A stretch of DNA of 64,000 bases from Mesostigma viride. Taxonomy: Eukaryota > Streptophyta > Mesostigmatophyceae > Mesostigmatales > Mesostigmataceae. Both the position numbers and the translations under genes were made by a program. The DNA is taken from assembly GCA_009746045.1 (NCBI GenBank), contig RPFO01000079.1:1003285-1067284 (forward strand), written 5' to 3'. This document shows positions 34,503 to 45,449 of the stretch, one piece after another. The notes below the pieces were generated by a model, which saw only the letters and a program-made list of their open reading frames with translations, did not search any database and was not told where the DNA came from. Numbering within the stretch: the stretch's first letter is position 1; each line of letters starts with the position of its first letter.

Positions 34503-35119
34503 CTAGGTGCAGCCATGGTGAGCAAGCTCCTTGATATCAATGGAGTTGTCAACAGTGGGGGTTAGTGCTTTTATTATGTAAGGTTCCAGTACAGGGTGTT
34601 GGGAGGACAGAATTTTTGCTGCCTCAAAATCAATTATGCCTTTGCTGCTATCCCCAATGCAAATGAGATCATCATCCTCAGAATAAGCAAGGTGAGAGAA
34701 CTCACATTTGTTTGGGTAGCGAGGCCTGTTGCACCGGCTGCCTGGAGGCCCCAGGGGATGCCGTGCGTGCCAGCAGCCTGGGCAGAGATCCACCCCGTTG
34801 GCCAGGGAGTTGTTGCTGGGGCAGTTGTCCCGAATGTGCCCTGGTTGGAAGCACCTCAGGCACCTTAGTGACCCCCCAGGGTTGCCAGGTTGCCTGTTGT
34901 TGTTGTTGTTATTGTTGTTATTGTTATGGTTGCCCTGCTGGGACCGGTTGTTGTTGTTGTTGTTGCCCTGCTGGGACCTGTTGTTGTTGTTGGGGCCTAG
35001 TTGCTGGGGCCTGTTGTTGTTGTTATTGTTGTTGTTGTTAGGGTTGCCATGCAGGGGCACACGGTGCCACGTGTTGCCACGCCCCTGAGGTCCACTGCCC
35101 CCTGGGTGGGAGGACTTGT
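34503..35119 (-). pseudogene. Copia-II gag, C-terminal part with zinc fingers
   Basis: On the minus strand gag resumes after the 35120 insertion with SSHPGGSG-like sequence and short Asn-rich, Gln-rich runs. Then come CLRCFQPGHIRDNC (C-x2-C-x4-H-x4-C) and CPGCWHARHPLGPPGSRC. The acidic segment EDDDLICIGDSSKGIIDF leads straight to integrase; no protease motif is present here. Its intact sequence across GTGGCACCGTGTGCCCCTG proves what the LTR-RT-I insertion disrupted in Copia-I. Confidence 0.88.
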
Positions 35120-36537
35120 TGTTAGCGCTACCACGGTCCTTAATTTAGGACAAAGTCCTAAATTAAGGACCAATTTACTATCACCGAGGTACCGGGGGGG
35201 GGGGGTCACTATATGGACCGTACCCCATGTGGACCGTACCCGGCATGATGTACCCGACCCGTGGTACAAACACATGGTACCCGGATTCCGTACCCGGGTA
35301 CCGGGTATAATGGCGGGAAAGTAGGTACCTCGAACAAATATATAACCGATTTTGGAGCGAAAAAGTGGGTGCGGGAATGATCTGAGGTGGATATGGCGAC
35401 CTGACAATCGTGGCCGGCGTTTTCACGTGCGTTTATCATTTCGGGCGCCCAGTAGCAAAAACGAAAGGTCGTTAGTTATGCTTAAAGGCTGTGAAATTTT
35501 CTGCGCAAGTTTTTATGTGTAGCGCTGTAGCACAGCGGCACAACACAAATGGGTCGCAGATCGCCTGCTCGCGGAGGGTCGATTTTGGCACAAACATGTT
35601 AGTGTAAATATTAGCAATGGTGGTGCGAATCAAGCCAGGAAATTTTTGTGGACGATCGATTTTGATTAGTCTAGAGTTTATAAACGGAGTATTTGACATG
35701 GGAGCGCCTGGGCCGTGATATTCTTGCCCGATTTCCATTGTCGACCATGTTTTAGGGACGTTCAGGCTGGGCAGCGAGCGCACCTTATAGGTCTTCACTT
35801 TCGGTATTTCTTGGACCTAGAACGCAGCACAAGCGTGGTTTTTATCATTTTCAAACCGGTTGGCCAGCTTTGGTGCGCTCAGCTCTCGGAAAGCTGACCT
35901 CGCTGCGGATTTCAGCGACTTTTTTGCAACCATCTGGAATGAGGTGACGTAAGTAGCAGGTACGTGCCGGGGTGCCCTAGATCATGAGTGTAACTGGCAA
36001 CGCTGTCGTGGTGTTTTGAGTCAGTAAGCTATGCCTAAAAAGAGGGGACGCTCTCTGTGCACATAACTGTCACACATAGTTGGTTTACGTCATACAATTT
36101 TTTACGTCTCTATCTTCGTCGTCCGCTGCAGCTAAAACACACATGCGTAAGAGCAGTTTTACTCATGTGTTAGTTATAAACCATGGTCCTATGGCCTGCA
36201 GTCGTTCAGGGTGTTCTCAGACAGTATATACAGTATGGTTTTATACGTGTTACATGCACCCTGAATTCGCTCACAAAGCGTTGCATGTTAGCACAACGTT
36301 GTTCTGTAACTTGATTTGACTGCATTCATGTGTTAGTTGCAATGCAAATGCAATGTTTTTTCATCGCTGGGTGGTGGCCAGCATGTCCGTGATGTCAAAG
36401 AAGGTTTGGCATATGCTTAGAGAAAGTTTACCGCAAGGGGTGGGCCATGTTCAAGCCGGGCAACCTCAGCAACCATGGATGCAACCGTATATTGCATTAC
36501 CTGCACCATCTGTGACACCGTTAAGCACGCGTATATA
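35120..36537. other. Left arm of the 35120 element, no gene
   Basis: No recognised protein. A palindromic stretch GTCCTTAATTTAGGAC/GTCCTAAATTAAGGAC lies at 35149-35180, a G run at 35192-35205, and GGTACCGGG/TACCCGGGTACC words at 35280-35310. The arm ends in GCGTATATA (36529-36537), the left LINE target duplication. Confidence 0.45.
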
Positions 36538-36671
36538 TTAAAAATATAATTACTTACAGCAGAGTGAAATCACTCAAACCAAAGCAAACGCCCAGCTATA
36601 AACCTATATACAGAGCCATGTCAAAGCTCTATACTACGATAAGACCAATGGAAACGCCTAACGGGAGGAAC

Positions 36672-38210
36672 CTAATAGCCCTGCTGCACCGCAAAATCAG
36701 CCCGCGTACGGCGGAGCATGATGTCAGCCATGGCCCGAGTCAGCGCCACCGACAAGCGCTGACGCCAATATGACGTCCAGGTCCGCGCCGACCATGGGGC
36801 CCGCTGGCCCTCCAGGTCCAGCCGGTCCTCCCGGAGCCGGCAACACTCCTTGAAGAAGGCGGAGGTCAGGGGCCCCATGGCCCCAAACTCCTCCAGGACA
36901 AAGGGCACCACACGATGGTGCCCGACGTCGCCGTAGGCCAGGAGCTTGGCCCGCTCCGCCCGGTCCGCCGTGTAACCTGCCGTGAGGGAGGCCCCAGCCA
37001 CGTGGCTAAGAGCCAAGGGCCGCGCCACCGAAACGTCAATAAGCAGATGCCGGCCACCCCCCTCAAAGTCCAGCACCACGATGTCAGGCCGGTGGTTGGG
37101 GGAATAGAAGGCAGCGCCATCCGCATCCTCGGACCGGATGTTCGCGTGGGGGAAAACCGACCGAATCATGGCGAGCACCACCGTCAGGAGGACAGTGTGC
37201 AAATACAAATACCAATTCTGATTCTGTTGGCCCCCCATGCAGGCAAGGTAGTGAGTCCCCGTGGGATCCAGCGGCTGCCCACAGCTACCACAAGGCCGCC
37301 CGGCCGGAACAAGAGGCTGCGGGGCAAATAGCTGGTGCCGGAGCGCCACCGAGTAGTGGCTGGGAGCCAAGGCGAATGGGGGGGCCATGGGAAGAGCACG
37401 AAGGTACGCCGAGCCCACACTCCGCAAGGAAAGCGAGAACAGCCACGCACGTCCCTGGGCGTTGAGGTCCGCGAAAAGAGCAATCCAATCAGCCGTGTGC
37501 AGAATACCCGCGTAGGTTTTCTGGTGTTTATCGATGACGCGAGCAGGGAATGCGGCGGGAGATTGAACGGAGGCGACCGAGGGAGTGCCGCGAGGGAGGT
37601 GGCGCTGTACCGCCTGAGCGGCACGGACGGGAGAACAGGCCTGCTGGATCTCAGCATAGGCCTCCTGGATGGCGGTGACGAAGGGCAAAGGGCTGCTGGG
37701 GTCCAGGAGGTCAGGCGCTGCCGTTGCCAAAAGGGGCAGGAGCCGGCAGCTTTCCGCCCACGACTGAGCGACGGAGCCCAAAAATGCTGCTGGGGCCAGC
37801 CGGGCGGCACGAGTCAGACCGCAGCCACCCATCCGTGCAGGCAGGGAGGCAATGCGAATAGCATGTGGCGGGAGGTCGGGGCCCGGGACCAGCTGCGCCA
37901 AGGCCGACTGGATGCGTTCGTCGTGGCCCTCGGCGGCCAGCCGGACCTGAGCCGGAAGAGCGCCCCGGAGCCAGTGAACGACGCGAGGGTGAGCGCAAAA
38001 CCACAGAAGCAGACCCTTGGTCTGCGAATCATGAAGGCGCGCAATCAAGGGCAGTACCTCAGTGCGTGCCTCGAGGGCGGCCCGCAGAGCATCGATGACA
38101 AACGCGGGGTCGCCAACCGGAACGCCGAGGACATCCAACCCATGGAGGCGCTCGTCCCGGCCCAAGAGCTGGGGCGGAAAGCCGGAGCAATCACCTTGGG
38201 GCGAGTACAC
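36672..38210 (-). pseudogene. LINE polyprotein, RT thumb to endonuclease
   Basis: This 512-residue open frame continues from the RT (about 38210) to the stop at 36672. Its first part (PQLLGRDERLHGLDVLGVPVG, VIDALRAALEAR) is the post-RT region. The second half repeats the domain seen at 9025: CGSCGQPLDPTGTHYLAC, then RPDIVVLDF and LLIDVSV (PD...D endonuclease core), and then conserved helices. The endonuclease would nick the target strand so that the 3' OH primes reverse transcription. No frame break occurs within this piece. It joins the RT part through a one-base shift near 38215. Confidence 0.88.
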
Positions 38211-38881
38211 CGCGCACTTGGCAGGGTCAACTGGAGGTTGATGTCGGCCACCGCGGTCTGCAGTGCCAGCAGAGCCGCGGTGGTGTCCGGCACAGGGCCC
38301 AGAAGGTAGATATCATCCAAGTAGGCCTGAATAGCGACCGCCGGGTGGGCAGCATGGACCGCTTGGAGGCAACCCTGGAGGGGGGCGGCAAAGTACAGGG
38401 GTCCCAGGGGGTCCCCTTGCTGGGTGCCCGACCGCGACAGCAGGCCGCCGCGAGTGCCGTCCTCCATGATGTGAACCAGTTGGCCGGGCTGGCCGTAGCA
38501 CACGGCTGTCCAAGCGTACAAGTCCTCGAAGGACTCCATGACGGCCGCAAACATGCTGGCGCGGGACAGACTGTTGAACGCGTTGTGGCAGTCGACCTTG
38601 ACGACAGCGTGGGTGGGGTGGGCCTCGAGGTAGGCCTGCACCGAATGGATGAGGATATCCGCCCCGCCTGGAGTCGTCACCCCCAGCTGGGCCGCCACCG
38701 AGGTCTCACCCGCTGCGAGGGGCGGGCAGAAAAAGGCACGGAGCTCGGGCGCCTTTTGGCGGCAGATCACTTTGCCCACGAGCTTGCGGAGCACCTCACC
38801 GCAGGCGATCGGGCGCACCTTGCCCTCGGGGGGGGCAAGACACCCTTGAGCAGAGCGAGGAGGCGAGCGCCCGCTAACCAC
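38045..38881 (-). pseudogene. LINE reverse transcriptase core
   Basis: The frame contains GKVRPIACGEVLRKLVGKVI (RT region 1), VVKVDCHNAFNSLSR (first catalytic Asp), SGTQQGDPLGPLYFA (motif B-like QGDPL) and QAYLDDIYLLG (catalytic DD, Y-L-D-D). This is a non-LTR type RT used for target-primed reverse transcription. Upstream it connects to the RING-bearing frame at a run of eight C (38828-38835). Downstream the reading frame changes near 38215 at LQL...DPAKC. Confidence 0.9.
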
Positions 38882-40440
38882 TCGCGCGCAGCGGGAGGAA
38901 CGCGACCAGCCGCCAGGTCAATGAGGGTGTCAAAGAGAATGTCCTCGCCCCCATGCCCCACCAGGACCTCCAAGTGCTCGTAGCGCCAGCCCGACGGCCC
39001 GGTAGAGGAAGCCCGCGGGACCGCACGCATCACCTCCAGGAAGCAGTCGCGGTCCAGCCGGAGGGGGGCCGGCAGGGGGTCCGGCACGGGCAGCTGGAAT
39101 CCGGGCTCCGCAGGGTGAAGAGCCTCCAAGGCCGCCAGGGTAGCCGCATTGGCGGGGGCCAGCTTGGCCATTTCCAAGCGGGTCATGGCCCGGCTGAGCT
39201 GCCCCTCGCGGACGAGGCGGATGACGTCGGCGGCCACCCGCTCGAAGTTGACCTCCCCCGACAGCCGGGCCGTGCGCGGGGGCGGCACGCCAAACAGCCC
39301 CTCCCAGTCCCCCTGCAGAAAGCGTCGGCAACGGGCAATAACCGCACCCTGGAGGCCGCGCACACCACGCCCGAGAGGGGTGAGGAGCAGGCGGGGGGTC
39401 ACCATGTGCAGTTTAAAGCCCAGCGGGTCGTCCGGAGCGGCGTGCATGCGCCGGAGAGAAACGATTGCACATTGCGCGAAAAGGCTACGCGCGCGGTGGG
39501 GGAGGTCGGTCAGGGTAGACGTCGGGTTGATGGCGCATGCATCCCAGGGAACCGTGTCAAGCCAACGCCAACTGGCCGAGTAGTCGGGCGGCGGGGGCTG
39601 GGAGCCGGTGGGAGCCGAGGCGGGAGGGGGGGAGGGGGCCGGGACTGCTGGCCGGTTGAGGGGCCGTTGAGCAACACAGGCGCGCGCGTGCTGAGCGCGC
39701 CCGTGAATGGAGTACACCCGCTGGCAGTGAGCTTCCGGGCACCGGTAACAGCTCATGGCCTGCAGATCCGCCGCGCCGAGATCGGGGTGCACAGCGCGAA
39801 GGTGCTGGCAGAGGAGGTTACGGTTGTGGAACACACCCGCACACGGGGACCCCGTGGGAAGCAGCACGGCACACCGGTGAAGGCCGTCGGCGGGCGCTGA
39901 GTGGCGGGGAGCGGCGCCAGCAAAGGCAGGACGTGGGGCCTGCGGCGTCTCCCCAGCCGGGCCGGCAGGCGCGCGCACCACGACCCGACCAGCGCCCGGC
40001 AGGCCCGCCGGGGCCACGGAGGAGGCAGTGCCCACCGGGGAGACCCCCAGCGGAGGGGGATCGAGAACGCCGGCGCCCCTCCCAGGGGGACTCGCCAGCG
40101 CGCCCGCGACCACCCCAGGCCCCGGCAACGAGGCCGGGGGCGGCGGCCGAGGGGTCGGGGAGGCAGCTGGCCCCGGGGCCCGGTGGGGACCCGGCAGGGG
40201 ACCCAGCGAGACCGGGGGCGGGCCGAGAGGAAGCGCAGTCCCAGGGGGCGGCACAACAGCCCGGCACAACGGGCAGCGCGGCACGGAGTGGAGCAAGCTG
40301 CGCGCGATGCACGCTTGATGGAATGTGTGGCCGCACGCGGGCAGGCGACACAAGCCATCCCCCGGCCGGAAGGGCTCAAGGCAGATGGCACAGGAGCCCG
40401 ACTCGGGGTCGTCCCCCTCCAGAAGGGACCGGACATGAGG
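38767..40440 (-). pseudogene. LINE polyprotein, RING-H2 and Cys/His finger region
   Basis: A RING-H2 finger spans about 40405-40270: CAICLEPF, then CRLPACGHTFHQAC and CPLC. A proline-rich linker is followed near 39880-39690 by Cys/His pairs (CAVLLPTGSPC, CQHLRAVH, CYRCPEAHC, HGRAQHARAC), likely C2H2-like fingers binding nucleic acid. The last part (VRAVPRASSTGPSGWRYEHL) is the usual lead-in to LINE RT. RING fingers often act in ubiquitin transfer; in a LINE the role is unknown. Frames break at the two C8 runs (40439-40446 and 38828-38835). Confidence 0.82.
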
Positions 40441-40446
40441 GGGGGG

Positions 40447-41049
40447 CGGGTCCCAGCCGGCCTCCCAGCAACCCGGGAGAGCGCAATCTGGGCGCGCGAG
40501 AGGATGCCGACCGGTTGGTCAGCCGCGGGGTGCCATTCGTGCGGGATGCCTGCCAACTCCAGGATGTCGTGGAGGAAGGCAGAAACAGGCGTCCCCGCGG
40601 TTAGGGGCTGGGCGCGCCCGGCCGAGTCCACCAAGATGGCCTGGCCGCCCTGAACCGCGATGGGGGCCCCGAACTCCACACGCAGCATGGCGGCCTGCGC
40701 CAGGCTGAGGGAGGTGATGAGAAAGCCCCCACTGGCAACCGGGCCGGGAGGCGGGGCCTGGGCGTCCAAGAAGAGGCGAAGCTGCCGCGGGGACATGAGG
40801 CCCAGGTCGGCGCCGCCCGCGAGGTAGGCCGCCCGCACCGAGACCTGTGCGTCTCGAGCCACCGCCGTGACGAACTCGACCACCTCCTGACCCACCCGCT
40901 CGTCCAGGGAAAGCAGCTCTTCCTGCCGGGCGGCCGGGAGATGCCACGGCAGCCGGCAGCCGGCGTGATATCCTTCCAAGACATACCCCCAAAGAGTCGA
41001 GGCCGTCACCGGGGGGCGGCGGAAAGAAATGTCGCCCGCACCTGCGCAA
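40447..41049 (-). pseudogene. LINE polyprotein, linker between PHD and RING
   Basis: The main frame (within 39753-41009) reads WGYVLEGYHAGCRLPWHL, GQEVVEFVTAVARDAQVSV and ILSRAQIALSRVAGR. It looks folded, but I recognise no domain. It leads to the RING finger through the C8 frame break at 40439, and to the PHD part through a frame change near 41020. Confidence 0.6.
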
Positions 41050-41832
41050 CTAGGGCCAGGAAGGCCGGGGGCCTAGGGAGCGAGGGGAAGGCGGCCTGGA
41101 GCCCGACCGCGTCCAGCAACAAAGGGCAGTACGCCCAAGAAAAGGTGGCGCGGCCCACCACGCCGACAATGTGCGAGGGCGGCCACGAGGTGAACGCGTG
41201 GGCCCGGGGGCCGCCGTCCCACGCGGCAAGGACGGGGGTGGCGGCTGGGTGGCCAACCGCGGCCGGGGGAAGGGAGGCCAGAGCGTCGGGGAGCGAGGGG
41301 CCGGGGGCGGGCGCCGGGGTCGCCAGGCCCGCCGGGGGTCGGCCGGGCCCAGCCCAGGCGACAGCGCCGCGCCCCCGTCGGCGGGGCCAGGCGACGGGTG
41401 GGGCCCCGGGGCCGAGGGCGCCAGGGCCCGAGCAACGGCGGCCCCATCGGGCAGGCCACGGCCCGCCCCGAGGGCCTCGGCAGGGGGGCACACGGGGCAG
41501 GGGGCCGGAGCACCCAGCGGGGAGGGCAGCCCGGGGGCCCGCCGGGGGGGACAGCGCGGGCACGTCCAGGAGCCCGGCGGGACCCGGTAGAGCCGGGGAG
41601 TAAGACACTGCAAGTGCCACCCGGAATTGCAAGCATCACAAACTAACATGTGGTGCCCGCGGTGCCCGCTCCGGCAGACCTCGCAGACCAAGGAGGGGGA
41701 GACCGGGGCGCCCGAGCCCCCCGCAGCCGGGTCGCCCACCTCCGCAAGAAGGGCCGCAAGCCGAGAGGACCGCCGAGGCGCCAACCGGGGAGCGGGGGAG
41801 CCGTTGGGCGAAGGGGGTCGTGGGTCGTCCAT
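41050..41832 (-). pseudogene. LINE polyprotein N-terminus with PHD finger
   Basis: ATG at 41832 opens MDDPRPPSPNGSP. A PHD finger follows at about 41690-41560: CEVCRSGHRGHHMLVCDAC, then WHLQCL and WTCPRC, giving the C4-H-C3 zinc pattern. The rest is Pro/Arg/Gly-rich and the frame closes at 41050 after a shift. PHD fingers read histone tails, so this one could bias insertion or chromatin contact; that is inference. CR1-type LINEs also carry PHD-like fingers, but in a separate ORF1. Confidence 0.82.
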
Positions 41833-41945
41833 GAACAATCAGGGCAGGCGTGGCAGCCACCGAGGGGGGGGCGGGGGGTGTGGGGGGCGGAGCCCCCCAC
41901 GCGGGGGGTTTGGGGGGCGGCAGCCCCCCAACGCGCTGCGGTCGC

Positions 41946-42653
41946 GGTACCGCCTGCCGTCCGGCACTTTGAAGCCCGCCGGTGCTATAATTCCTATCGT
42001 CCACGCATGTTTTCCCCTGCCTCAAACCGCACGTTGCATTTAAATCTGGAGCCCAAAATTCACTGAAAACGTGTGCCAGCCGGTAGCAAACTGGGCCAAG
42101 CTGCCACGGAATGGTGGTACCGCCTGCCGTCCGGCACTTTGAAGCCCGCCGGTGCTATAATTCCTATCGTCCACGCATGTTTTCCCCTGCCTCAAACCGC
42201 ACGTTGCATTTAAATCTGGAGCCCAAAATTCACTGAAAACGTGTGCCAGCCGGTAGCAAACTGGGCCAAGCTGCCACGGAATGGTGGTACCGCCTGCCGT
42301 CCGGCACTTTGAAGCCCGCCGGTGCTATAATTCCTATCGTCCACGCATGTTTTCCCCTGCCTCAAACCGCACGTTGCATTTAAATCTGGAGCCCAAAATT
42401 CACTGAAAACGTGTGCCAGCCGGTAGCAAACTGGGCCAAGCTGCCACGGAATGGTGGTACCGCCTGCCGTCCGGCACTTTGAAGCCCGCCGGTGCTATAA
42501 TTCCTATCGTCCACGCATGTTTTCCCCTGCCTCAAACCGCACGTTGCATTTAAATCTGGAGCCCAAAATTCACTGAAAACGTGTGCCAGCCGGTAGCAAA
42601 CTGGGCCAAGCTGCCACGGAATGGTGGTACCGCCTGCAGTGGTACCGCCTGCC
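41946..42653 (-). repeat. LINE 5' UTR tandem monomers (170 bp x 4)
   Basis: Units start at 41946, 42116, 42286 and 42456, and look identical over 170 bp; a partial unit runs to the 5' end. Each contains GGTACCGCCTGCCG, TATAATT and GCATTTAAAT. Tandem 5' monomers act as promoters in some LINEs (mouse L1 is the known case). That role here is inference, from position only. Confidence 0.88.
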
Positions 42654-42662
42654 GCGTATATA

Positions 42663-43033
42663 TAGAGGCAGCCACAGCAGGGTATGGCCTTGTTATACGC
42701 TGCCCCGCCATCCCAAGGCCTCGTAGGGTCCCCTAGCGCTTGTAAGATGCTCTAGGGACCGTGTGGATAGCATGGTCATGCGTTGACACTAAATGGTCCT
42801 ATTGGTCCTAAATTCTCATTTTGACCAAATTCGCGGTTTGAGGCCTGCCATGGGCCAGGGTCCATTCAGGCACTAAATGTAATTATTTGAACCCAGGTTT
42901 TTGTCCAATTAAATTTCAAAAAGTGTGTTATCTGTCAGTGGTAAAAATGCCAGGGTCAAAATTTGATGTTTGCACATATATTTTTTAATTCAAACTGGTC
43001 CTAAAATAAGGACTTTTCTTGGTAACATGGACA
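42663..43033. other. Right arm of the 35120 element, no gene
   Basis: Non-coding sequence between the LINE and the right TGGTAACATGGACA end. It is AT-rich toward the right, with GGTCCTAAAATAAGGAC close to the end as the partner of the left arm palindrome. Confidence 0.5.
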
Positions 43034-44951
43034 TTGTGTTTCTTTGATGCCCCCCCCTGGCTGCCCCCCCCCTTGTTCTTGTAGCCCTGAGTGGCTTGGA
43101 CGTTAGAGTCCTGGGCCTGGGTGTTGCCAGTGCCAAGGGGGTCCACCGCCTCCTCAATGTAGAGCATGGCTGCCCTGAAGTTATCCCAGAGCGCCTTGAG
43201 CTAGGCCTGTTAACAGGGTGGCCAACACAGATGGTTGCAAGCCAGCTTTGGTTAGCCATGTGTGAATGAGATACCTTGGTTGTAGCTTTAGTATGTAGCT
43301 CCAAGTCTTTCTCTATCATGACCCTGTAACTTTTGGCATCCCCAGACAGGTTGTTTTTATTAACCTTGTAGGCAGCCAGCCAGTTGAAACGCTCTACTGC
43401 TTCCATGTGGTTGTTGGTAAGCACTAGCTGTTTCAGATCAGTGATGAAGGTAGGCCACTGCTCAAGGGCTGCCTCAGGTGTGAGGGTGCGTTCCTGATAG
43501 GTTTGAATCAGTGCTCTATGTAATTGCAGGAGATGATTGGTGGAAGGTGGATGAGGCCCTGAGAGCCTTAAACTGATGCCTAAGGTTTAGGCCTTCCATC
43601 CCATACTCCAGAGCAAAGACAAACTGTTTGGCGTGTTCAATGGTATGTCCCTCAGGTAACCCAGCAATATTTATTTTTGATTCCTTTTTATTAGGGTTAA
43701 ACACACCTGTTAGAGGGGGGTTGGCCCTCAGCCAAGGCATCGGGGGGGTGCTGGAGGCGAGCTGGGTCCAGGTTTATGGTTCCACGCTCGTACCGGGACA
43801 TCAGGGCTCTGAGCCCATCCATGGTTTGCAGCTGAGATGGTGTCACGGGGGGGGGATGGACCCTTAGTGGCTGCCAGCGGGGGGGCCTCCTCAGGCTCCA
43901 CCCCATGCTGGGCCAGAATGGCCTCCGTTACCCGGGATCGGGTTATGGAGTCCCTTGCCTTGAAGTGTGCTGACCGCGCTATAGGGCGGCCAGATCTTGA
44001 CCATCAGCGTATTCCATCTGATAGTCAGCATTTAAGAAGGTCACGTAACCGTTGAGTGGCCTCACGGTACGCGGCCGCCATCACCTGGTGGGTGGCCAGG
44101 CGACGGGCAGCCTCCTCTTCATATTCTTGCCGCAATTGGCAGCGAGCCGGAAGGCCGCCTCACGACGGACCTCCCGGTCGTGCTGCCACGCGCGACGTTC
44201 CTCATTTGCCACCAGTGCTGCCTGCTCCACGGCCAGGAGCGCTGGGGTGAGGTATATTCTTGCTCCCCGTCGGGGAGGCTGGCGGTGTCCGACACCTCGT
44301 CGTCGGACATGGGTTGTCCGGCGACGGGAGCGACGGGCCTGCGCAGCACCCGAGTGAGCTTAACGCTCTCCATATCCTTCTGATTGCGAAGAAGGCTGGA
44401 GGGCCGCCCGAGCTGTAACTCAATGAGGTTGTGTCCCTGGGCGAAGGGGACATTGAGGTTTGATGTGGCGGGACGAAAGGTAATCGTCCCGTCCGGAGCC
44501 ACGGACGCCGTTTGTCGGGGCAAAAGAGCTCTCCCGAATGGACGTCCGAGGTCCGGACTGTGGGGCCTCGGAAGCCCCAGGAGCCGGCACGGGGCCGGGG
44601 TTGCCTGAGGGGTTGTTTGCCGAGGGCCTTGCCACAGCCATGGCCGCGGCAGCCGTGGTTGCGGCTGTCGCAGCTGCCGGAGGAGAGGGTTGGTCGGTTC
44701 CCCGGGGGGGAACCGTCTCGTCCTCCGGCTGTCGCTCAGGGGAGGGGGGTTGGTCGGACTGCCTTGCGGCAGCCGTCCCCTCCGCCTGGCCGGCATTGGT
44801 GTTATTCTTTTTTTGCTTTTTCTTTTTCTTGGAATTCGCCGCATCACCATGCAGCCGGCTTCTTGTTGTTATCCTTTGGCAGACGCCTATCCTGCCCATC
44901 ATCCGCATCATCATAGGTCAACTTCTTAGCGATGTTCTTCTCGATAGCCAT
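43034..44951 (-). pseudogene. Copia-II gag, N-terminal and middle part
   Basis: ATG at 44951 lies only 18 nt after the 5' LTR and opens MAIEKNIAKKLTYDDADDG. Frame changes follow near 44860 and in several later places. The next segments are Lys-rich (KKKKKQKKNN) and Pro/Gln-rich. An ordered capsid-like region follows (FVFALEYGMEGLNLRHQF, ERFNWLAAYKVNKNN, VMIEKDLEL), then YIEEAVDPLGTGN. The same words occur in Copia-I at 1283-1871. Gag is cut at 43033 by the 35120 element and resumes at 35119. Confidence 0.82.
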
Positions 44952-44969
44952 TAGCGTTGGTAAAATTCA

Positions 44970-45449
44970 AGTTAGCGGTAGAGTAGATTGCTAATTGAGA
45001 ATGCAGAAAGCCTTTGTGAGCAATGAATTGCTTGGTTCATTACAATAATAGGTTTACCCTTTATCAACGTTGCTCTCACTGGCCGCGCCGCCAGTGACCG
45101 TTGGGTGCAGACCGTTGGCCCGAGGCCGCACGATGACAGGTAGCAGTCTAGTCACTGCATCGTGTGATCACAGATCAATGCACGCTGCAGTACGTTCCCT
45201 ATCTAGGATACTCTAGTACCGTCCAATGACAGGACACTACGTATACTGGGTACTGACATCTGTCACGTACCCCAGTACCCAAAGTACCTATCTAGGGAAA
45301 TGTATGCGACTCGACTAGCAGTCCTATCTGCATAGCCCACGTGGTATTTATATTCACATACCAACGTAGGTTTACAAGGCTTATTCATACGTTGTATTCA
45401 CAATGCCTTTGAGACTTAGTCTGCAGCAAAGCATGGAGACTATTAAACT
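44970..45449 (-). repeat. 5' LTR of Copia-II
   Basis: 480 bp, partner of 30018-30497. On the element strand it starts AGTTTAATAGTCTCC and ends CCGCTAACT. The first downstream bases, TGAATTTTACCAACGCTA, reach the gag ATG with no TGG-type primer-binding site next to the LTR. Confidence 0.93.

Larger units (their letters stand above)
36538..42653 (-). mobile_element. LINE with PHD, RING, RT and C-terminal endonuclease; keeps 5' monomers
   Basis: Flanked by GCGTATATA (36529-36537 and 42654-42662). The 3' end (own strand ...TATTTTTAA) is at 36538. The 5' end contains four 170-bp tandem monomers plus a partial one. The coding region (41832 to 36672) encodes PHD finger, RING-H2, Cys/His finger, reverse transcriptase and a restriction-like endonuclease, with no apurinic endonuclease. 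A C-terminal endonuclease is typical of R2, R4, NeSL, CRE, Hero and Utopia groups. At least four frame changes interrupt it, two at runs of eight C. Confidence 0.9.
35120..43033. mobile_element. TG...CA element in Copia-II gag (solo LTR or TIR transposon), hosting a LINE
   Basis: Left end TGTTAGCGCTACCA, right end TGGTAACATGGACA, flanked by TTGT (35116-35119 and 43034-43037). Removing it joins Copia-II gag exactly as in Copia-I. Without the LINE it is about 1.8 kb and codes for nothing recognised. TG...CA ends and a 4-bp duplication fit a solo LTR. The imperfect inverted ends with the shared GTCCTTA-TTTAGGAC motif (35150-35180 region and about 43000-43015) would fit a TIR element. Confidence 0.65.
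30018..45449 (-). mobile_element. Copia-II retrotransposon (minus), nested in the foldback MITE
   Basis: 480-bp LTRs at 30018-30497 and 44970-45449, flanked by CTAAT (30013-30017 and 45450-45454). On its own strand the order is 5' LTR, gag from 44951, zinc fingers, integrase, protease-like domain, RT with HGDD, RNase H, 3' LTR. Gag is split by the element at 35120-43033. LTR ends are AGTT...AACT, not TG...CA. The LTRs differ by a few small indels and substitutions, so the insertion is moderately old. Frame breaks in gag, integrase and protease show it is not active as read. Confidence 0.93.

Noticed and set aside
36915..41603. Several plus-strand frames of 130-320 residues
   Set aside because: Antisense to the LINE polyprotein in high-GC sequence; no motifs, while the minus strand has RT, PHD, RING and endonuclease motifs.
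41946..42653. CRISPR array
   Set aside because: Repeats are contiguous 170-bp units without spacers, at the 5' end of a LINE in a eukaryotic genome.
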